Origin: Sinorhizobium sp.
Lineage (GTDB): Bacteria > Pseudomonadota > Alphaproteobacteria > Rhizobiales > Rhizobiaceae
Direction: 5' to 3'
DNA length: 12,124 nt
Assembly (NCBI GenBank): GCA_031178305.1
Contig: JAPSJG010000058.1
Span: 1 to 12,124, forward strand
Shown in pieces: positions 8,501-12,124 of this stretch. Position 1 is the stretch's first letter. Every line of letters begins with the position of its first letter. The notes under the pieces were generated by a model, which was given only the letters and a program-made list of their open reading frames with translations, searched no databases and had not been told where the DNA came from. A program made the translations under genes and the position numbers.

Positions 8501-9000
8501 TGCTTCTGGAAATAGAGAGCAGGGCAGTCGGCTATCTCCGGCTTCGAGCAGGCGTGGCCGCGGCGGAGCACGCGCTCAGGCTGTTCCGCGAGCGCCATCG
8601 CAGCGCCATGATGCAGCGCGCCTCGCGGACTTTCGCGCATATCAGCGGCGGGGAATATTCCGGCCTTTCGACGCAGGCGGACAAGGGACAGGAATTCCTC
8701 ATTGCTAATACAGCCACCGGCGGATCGAAGCTTGCCGCCGACCTCTCGAAGGGCACGCGCTTCCAGCTCTATCTTGCGCTCAGGGTCGCCGGCTATCACG
8801 AAATCGCGGCGGCCCGTGAGACCTTGCCCTTCATCGCCGACGACATCATGGAGACGTTCGACGACAACCGCGCCGGACGCGCCTTCGAACTGATGGCCGG
8901 GATGGCACGCGTCGGACAGGTGATCTACCTGACGCATCACGAGCATCTTTGCGGCATCGCGCTCAGCGCCTGCCCGGCGGTCAAGATTCACAGGCTGTGA
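5539..9000 (+). CDS. YhaN/SbcC-like AAA (ABC-type) ATPase with long coiled coils
   Basis: A 1153-residue SMC/Rad50-like ATPase of the YhaN type (AAA_27 in Pfam terms). The nucleotide-binding head is split between the two ends. Walker A GPNEAGKST lies at 36-44. An ABC-like signature LSKGTRFQLYLALR lies near 1069-1082, Walker B LPFIADDI near 1096-1103, and a switch histidine in YLTHHEH near 1130-1136. Between them, from about 165 to about 1020, are long E/R/A/L-rich segments predicted to be coiled coil. I find no CxxC zinc-hook motif anywhere, unlike SbcC and Rad50. It is longer than Bacillus YhaN, which as I recall is about 960 residues. It should bind the nuclease encoded just upstream and use ATP to gate DNA access. 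It has no close downstream partner; the next gene converges. The whole frame is intact. Confidence 0.92.
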   Translation: MRLNQLDLVRYGKFTERSLEFGGANPGEPDFHLVYGPNEAGKSTLFSGFLDLLFGIDRKSPYGFLHSYQTMRIGGIIEAGGRTHHAYRIKRNANSLIGPDEQPLPENLFSAALGAVDRDTYRMMFSLDDESIEEGGEAILNSEGELGALLFSASSGLPDSAAVLSDLRAEADAFFRPQARKHRLAELKAELDALKAERRVIDVNARDYAVLRKALAKARERHDAAASARAELRAERDRLRTKWDALPLLARLRESRAELAGQMLLPVPPADWWSEVPTLRKREAEITARLFQLNEELELCRGELEAVPRDGEALALAARFEAVRQAALDARYQTAARDLPSRLDERARIVAEIDVCLVRLGEAGNPKPASLLLPTARAARLQELVRRHASLAERLASARDEVESARGERLKAERELAGLKDGAADPGPLIERLHLLRQNDCHLRRQTAARESERLEAALADALDALRPFVGDVDELSALPVPAPGVIERWRAQDTALAERGFRLDDRIADEGERQAGDEARLAVLAADDTVIDDAAAKELRRQRDLAWQRHRASLDATTALAFEAALKDDDTAAALRLAQAERVAETRGLTLAIAERRARLQALEAQRATLAAEREQLSAAVAAAAGACGLPSVTLLPQLEAWLAARATSLRLRGDLRAARQARESAAAEEKIAIDGLRGVLERFGVPDTLPDRFEEMLVVAEQVAERAQMALAARRAAIAQLRRASEALESREVTLEAAEAAIAGWQQEWDEALSGTWLAFRGERPLPHEIGPVLSLIQDFDKLMQKKGELDHRIASMRKDQAAFEEAVADLAAGFGQTAGKDPHAQFTMLRDRIAAAEREEQRRLAACGNVERLEESLRSLRNEERLDLAHRQTILDFFDCATLEDAATCLEVVRDQQRLRLRCAELEDDLVTRLAVAKVADAEVMLAALDPAELGLKLARLDEEIDTADRDVSELHAEVRNKERTLADVEGGDRAAELEQRQHTLLLEIESRAVGYLRLRAGVAAAEHALRLFRERHRSAMMQRASRTFAHISGGEYSGLSTQADKGQEFLIANTATGGSKLAADLSKGTRFQLYLALRVAGYHEIAAARETLPFIADDIMETFDDNRAGRAFELMAGMARVGQVIYLTHHEHLCGIALSACPAVKIHRL

Positions 9001-9007
9001 TGGAGGA

Positions 9008-9033
9008 GGGCGGCATGTGCTTGCTGGCCGCCC
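9008..9033 (+). other. GC-rich hairpin after the ATPase gene
   Basis: GGGCGGC (9008-9014) pairs perfectly with GCCGCCC (9027-9033) over a 12-base loop, starting 8 bases after the stop. There is no T-run behind it, so it may stabilise the 3' end or act as a weak terminator. Confidence 0.4.
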
Positions 9034-9047
9034 GCCCGATTAGATGG

Positions 9048-9070
9048 AAACAGGCCCCGAGAGGGGCCTG
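9048..9070 (-). terminator. Hairpin terminator between convergent genes
   Basis: CAGGCCCC (9051-9058) and GGGGCCTG (9063-9070) form a perfect 8-bp stem with a GAGA loop on the plus strand. On the minus strand it is followed by TTTCC, so it fits best as the terminator of the minus-strand Cache-protein gene, 29 bases past its stop. The short T-run makes it moderate; it may work in both directions. Confidence 0.65.
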
Positions 9071-9098
9071 GTAAACGGGTTGGCCATCTGGTCGGCGC

Positions 9099-9683
9099 TC
9101 ACATTGCGTCGAGATCGATGCCCACCGTGATGACGCCGATCGCTTCGCCGCTCTTCGGATCCTTGATCGTCATGCTTGCCTGCGACTGTAGCATCTGGGT
9201 CGATTCGTCCTTCTCGGCCTCATCGACGAAGATCGCGTCGGGGCCGGCACCAAAGCTCTTCTGGAACTTCGCCTCGTCGCCCTGCCAATAGTCGGAGGTG
9301 ACATCGCTCTGACCGACATTGAGGCCCTTGGCATCCATTACGAACACCTCGGTGATGAGGCCGCCGGCCTCCTCCTGTTTGCCCTTCAAGAACTTCGACA
9401 GAGCGCTATCGAGGACGTCGTTGATCATCGACTTTTCGTCGCCCTCGACCCCGGCGCGCCACTTCTCATCCAACGCGTCGATGTCGCTCTGGCTGAGATT
9501 GGCGTTCGCCGCATTCTGCGCCTTGATCGCCTCGATCACGGCCGCGTCCGAAATCCACGGCTTCACACTGGTCTCGACAAATTCGGTGACGGGCGCGACA
9601 TGCGCCTCTTCCGCAAAGGCGGGTGCCGTGGCCGTCATGATGGCGGCCGAGGCGTAGAGCAGGCTTGCTAGCGTTTTCTTCAT
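9099..9683 (-). CDS. Secreted single-Cache-like sensor protein
   Basis: A 194-residue protein with a clear signal peptide: MKKTLAS start, hydrophobic core, and a likely cleavage site AFA|EE after residue 24. There is no transmembrane segment or output domain after it, so the mature protein of about 170 residues should be free in the periplasm. The second half resembles Cache/PDC-type extracellular sensor domains: VFVMDAKGLNVGQSDVTSDYWQGDEAKF, then a stretch ending ASMTIKDPKSGEAIGVITVGID, the usual final beta strands. Helical segments before it match the long N-terminal helix of such domains. ATG 9683 has an AGGGA ribosome site and begins the signal peptide; the open frame to 9812 overlaps the chemoreceptor gene and is not used. 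It follows that receptor by 77 bases with no visible terminator, so the two are probably one transcript. The ligand and partner are unknown; a link to chemotaxis is inferred from position. Confidence 0.85.
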   Translation of the reverse strand: MKKTLASLLYASAAIMTATAPAFAEEAHVAPVTEFVETSVKPWISDAAVIEAIKAQNAANANLSQSDIDALDEKWRAGVEGDEKSMINDVLDSALSKFLKGKQEEAGGLITEVFVMDAKGLNVGQSDVTSDYWQGDEAKFQKSFGAGPDAIFVDEAEKDESTQMLQSQASMTIKDPKSGEAIGVITVGIDLDAM

Positions 9684-9690
9684 CGGTGTT

Positions 9691-9695
9691 TCCCT
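9691..9695 (-). promoter_or_regulatory. Ribosome binding site fixing the start of the Cache-like protein
   Basis: AGGGA on the minus strand lies 7 bases before the ATG at 9683, supporting this start over upstream in-frame codons. Confidence 0.7.
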
Positions 9696-9760
9696 TTTTC
9701 TGCCCGCCACGGCTAATCCGTACGGTGCGAGAGCTCGTGTATTGGCGAAGGAGGTGGGAT

Positions 9761-11650
9761 TCAGAACTCTTCCCATTCGCCGGGTTGCGCGGCGACGGCT
9801 GCGTTGCCCCAAATTTTATAGTCCGGGGCGGGCGTTGCGGGCCGTACGGCCGGCGAAGGCCTGTTGCTGACCGCAGCCCCCGCCACAGCGGAGGAATGTG
9901 GCCCTTCGTACTTGAAGCGGTTCACGGCCTCGCGCAGTCTTCGGCTCTGGGTCATGAGTTCCTGGCAAGCCGCATTGGTCTCCTCGACCATGGCGGCGTT
10001 CTGCTGGGTGCCCTGGTCCATCTGGTTGATCGCCGAATTGATCTCCTGCAGGCCGCTTGACTGTTCGTTGGAGGAGAGCACGATCGCCTGGATGCTTTCG
10101 TTGATCTTGTTGATTTCCGCTTCGATGGTCTTCAGCGCGTTGCCGGTCTCGTTGACAAGCGCGACGCCCGAGGCGACCTCCGCGCCGGAGGCGGTGACCA
10201 GACCCTTGATCTCCTTCGCAGCCGCGGCCGAACGTTGCGCGAGCTCCCGCACCTCCTGTGCGACTACGGCAAAACCCTTCCCGGCCTCTCCGGCGCGTGC
10301 CGCCTCGACGCCGGCATTGAGCGCGAGCAGGTTTGTCTGGAAGGCTATCTCGTCGATCACGCCGATGATCTGGCCGATCTGTGACGAGGAATTCTGAATC
10401 CGGTCCATGGCGCCGATGGCCTTGCCGACGACGGTTGCGGAATTGGCGGCGCCCTGCTTCGCGTTGGCGACGAGCGCGCCCGCCTCGTTGGCTCTGAGCG
10501 TCGAATTGCGCACCGTGGCTGTGATCTCGTCGAGCGCTGCCGCCGTCTGTTCCAGCGCTGCGGCCTGCTGCTCGGTGCGTCGAGACAAGTCATCCGTCGA
10601 ATGCGCGATTTCAGCCGCGCTTGCCTCGACGGACTTTGCGGAACTGCCTATTTCAGAAATTGCGGCGGAGACGGCCGCAACCATTCGGTTGAAGTCGCTG
10701 CGAAGCTTCTCGAAATCGGCGCCTATGCCTGGCAGGGAGACTGCGAAATCGCCGGAGGCGAGCCGCTCGAGCGCATCGCCGAGCTTTTTGATGGCCTCCG
10801 ACTGGTGGCTGGCGCTTTCCTGGATCTGGCGTGCGCCGCGAGCGCGTTCCTCTTCCATGGCTATAGCCTGGCGGTGTGCTTCGTGCTCGCGGGCAATCTT
10901 GTCCTCGGCCTCTCTGCGGAACATATCGAGCGCGCGGGCGATCACGCCGATCTCGTCGCCGCGATCGCCGTAGGCGACCGGCGAGGAGAGGTCGCCGTTC
11001 TGGAGCTGACCGATGCGCGTGGTGAGGGCGGAGAGCGGCTTGCCGACAAGGCCACGCATCGCCGTCAGGAAGGCGCCAATGACGATTGCGACGACCACCG
11101 ACTGCGAGCCGACCAGCAACAGGATGTTCATTTCGGCGGCCGCGAGAATTGTGGCCGTCGACCAAATCGTCGTTACGTAACCGCCGGGCTTACCGTTCTT
11201 GCCGACCGGTAGTGGCACCGCCACTGTGATTGTGCCGGGGCCGGCGGCCACCACGTCCGTGACCGCGGTATCGGGTGCCTTGCCGATGAGTGTCGTTGCT
11301 ACCGCATTGCCTGCCTCGACGGTGATTGCGCCATCCCGTGCCCAGGTATCGACGGCAGAGCCGCTAGCGTTCAGCGCGCTGAAATAGATCAGCGTTCCCT
11401 GCGACTCATCGCGATAGAGCGCGTAGGCCTCCTGTACAGCCTCCGCCTTGTTCCATTTGACCCCGCCCGCGGCGATGCTCGCCATCTGCTGCGACGTCTT
11501 CGTCCAGGCCTGTGCTGCGCCTTCGAGCGCGAAAGCAGTCTCACTACGCCACCCGTGATGGGTGATCGCGATGAGCCCGATGATGTTGATGACGATGATG
11601 ATTGCGGCGAGCTTGGTGGTCAGTGACAGCTTGGAAAAGAATTTAAGCAT
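9761..11650 (-). CDS. Methyl-accepting chemotaxis protein with Cache-like periplasmic domain and C-terminal EWEEF pentapeptide
   Basis: A 629-residue inner-membrane chemoreceptor. TM1 is at about 14-30; a periplasmic domain of about 145 residues follows (31-174). Its pattern (LIYFSALNASGSAVDTW, later GTITVAVPLPVG and GGYVTTIWS) resembles a single Cache module. TM2 is at about 175-198, HAMP at about 199-250, a second HAMP-like segment at about 283-335, and the signalling hairpin at about 345-580 with tip IDEIAFQTNLLALNAGVEAARAGEAGKGFAVVAQEVRELA. A flexible A/P-rich linker (about 581-624) ends in EWEEF, which matches the CheR/CheB-docking pentapeptide of other chemoreceptors. I chose ATG 11650, preceded at some distance by AAGGA; a TTG at 11680 is possible but would put RRRR before the usual start. 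Probably cotranscribed with the secreted Cache-like protein. The ligand is not readable from sequence. Confidence 0.95.
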   Translation of the reverse strand: MLKFFSKLSLTTKLAAIIIVINIIGLIAITHHGWRSETAFALEGAAQAWTKTSQQMASIAAGGVKWNKAEAVQEAYALYRDESQGTLIYFSALNASGSAVDTWARDGAITVEAGNAVATTLIGKAPDTAVTDVVAAGPGTITVAVPLPVGKNGKPGGYVTTIWSTATILAAAEMNILLLVGSQSVVVAIVIGAFLTAMRGLVGKPLSALTTRIGQLQNGDLSSPVAYGDRGDEIGVIARALDMFRREAEDKIAREHEAHRQAIAMEEERARGARQIQESASHQSEAIKKLGDALERLASGDFAVSLPGIGADFEKLRSDFNRMVAAVSAAISEIGSSAKSVEASAAEIAHSTDDLSRRTEQQAAALEQTAAALDEITATVRNSTLRANEAGALVANAKQGAANSATVVGKAIGAMDRIQNSSSQIGQIIGVIDEIAFQTNLLALNAGVEAARAGEAGKGFAVVAQEVRELAQRSAAAAKEIKGLVTASGAEVASGVALVNETGNALKTIEAEINKINESIQAIVLSSNEQSSGLQEINSAINQMDQGTQQNAAMVEETNAACQELMTQSRRLREAVNRFKYEGPHSSAVAGAAVSNRPSPAVRPATPAPDYKIWGNAAVAAQPGEWEEF

Positions 11651-11939
11651 TGGGTTCGGCGTCCTTCGCCGGCGGACCAAACGCGAGGCCTGCCGGTCAA
11701 CTCAACGGGCATTGGCAGATCGCATCTTCGGGAAGAATGCCGTCATGGCGTCACGGCGCTAAGGGCCGCGGCGAATGTGAGGAGTGTCTGATAAAGAAGT
11801 TTCTGAAGCGTAAAGCGGCGGCGCTGGTCAGCAGAAGGGTGCGAGAACAGGCATGCTTCCGGTTTCCACCTGCTCGGCGTCGGGGCGGGGCGAAGCTGCC
11901 GCGCCGCCCTGACCACCACACTGCTCCAGGTCGGTCGAC
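11651..11939. other. Intergenic region upstream of the second chemoreceptor
   Basis: These 289 bases lie between the NnrU-like stop and the chemoreceptor start, both on the minus strand. I see no credible gene: the short frames here lack ribosome sites and family features. A weak minus-strand promoter guess is TTGACC at 11700-11695, but its -10 region is poor. No T-run terminator is visible. Confidence 0.5.
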
Positions 11940-12124
11940 TCAGGTGATTGGCGGGACGCCAATCAGCCACTCATGCAGCCTCCAGACGAAGAGACCGTAA
12001 ACGACCAGTCCGACGACCACTGCAATGACGTCGTGATGCCCGGACGCGAGTACCGGGTTTTTCGTGATCCCGGCTTTAAGCCGGCGGGTTTCCGAGATGC
12101 GGTCCGCAACCGCCCAGACGAGGA
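11940..12124 (-). CDS. NnrU-family membrane protein, C-terminal fragment (5' end outside window)
   Basis: The minus-strand frame is open from the window end to TGA at 11942-11940 and gives 60 residues. They read LVWAVADRISETRRLKAG, a short loop with GHHD, then a membrane helix and the end segment RLHEWLIGVPPIT. The WAxxDRIS motif, the loop, and the closing helix with LHxWLIGVP match the C-terminus of NnrU proteins, which are polytopic inner-membrane proteins first noted beside nitric oxide/denitrification genes and widespread in alphaproteobacteria. The biochemical role of the family is not settled to my knowledge. No denitrification gene is visible here, so involvement in that pathway cannot be claimed. 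Confidence 0.8.
   Translation of the reverse strand, partial: LVWAVADRISETRRLKAGITKNPVLASGHHDVIAVVVGLVVYGLFVWRLHEWLIGVPPIT
11945..11965. repeat. Perfect 9-bp inverted repeat at the 3' end of the NnrU-like gene
   Basis: TGATTGGCG (11945-11953) and CGCCAATCA (11957-11965) are perfect complements around a 3-base spacer. The element lies within the last codons of the NnrU-like gene, ending just before its stop. No T-run follows on either strand, so it is not a classical terminator; it could stabilise the mRNA end. Confidence 0.5.

Noticed and set aside
4259..9000. Classical sbcD-sbcC identity for the pair
   Set aside because: The ATPase lacks a CxxC hook and its N-terminal region fits the YhaN type better, so I call it SbcDC-like only and give no symbol.
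11743..11970. 75-codon minus-strand open frame between NnrU-like and chemoreceptor genes
   Set aside because: It overlaps the end of the NnrU-like gene in another frame, with no ribosome site and no family resemblance.

Overview
The window reads as chromosomal DNA of a GC-rich alphaproteobacterium, most likely a member of the Rhizobiaceae such as Sinorhizobium/Ensifer. The evidence is the codon use, two methyl-accepting chemotaxis proteins of the type with a HAMP-like repeat in the linker, one of which ends in a WEEF-type pentapeptide, an NnrU-family gene, and an extended YhaN-type ATPase of about 1150 residues. The genus is inferred from general resemblance, not from a database match. I see no insertion sequence, tRNA, rRNA, CRISPR array or phage gene.

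Layout: (1) 1-1410 (+) is the 3' part of a secreted-type phytase-like/esterase-like beta-propeller gene, closed by a strong hairpin terminator. (2) 1486-1986 (-) is a MarR-family regulator that converges on it. Two palindromes lie at its 5' end, and the inner one overlaps the upstream alternative start codon, which suggests autoregulation. (3) 2135-3985 (-) is a chemoreceptor with a four-helix-bundle-like periplasmic domain and no C-terminal pentapeptide; it has its own terminator. (4) 4259-9000 (+) is a two-gene operon with a 1-base overlap. It encodes an SbcD/YhaO-like metallophosphoesterase nuclease and an SbcC/YhaN-like coiled-coil ATPase with no visible zinc hook. (5) 9099-11650 (-) is a probable operon in which a Cache-like chemoreceptor ending in EWEEF is followed after 77 bases by a small secreted, Cache-like, sensor-only protein. 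(6) 11940-12124 (-) is the C-terminus of an NnrU-family membrane protein that runs off the window.

Functionally there are two themes. One is chemotaxis: two receptors plus a secreted sensory protein. The other is DNA end or repair processing by a nuclease-ATPase pair. The MarR regulator, phytase-like protein and NnrU fragment are separate neighbours. Nothing here is clearly a wholly new system. The parts most worth a second look are the hook-less nuclease-ATPase pair, the receptor plus secreted Cache protein pairing, and the operator arrangement of the MarR gene.
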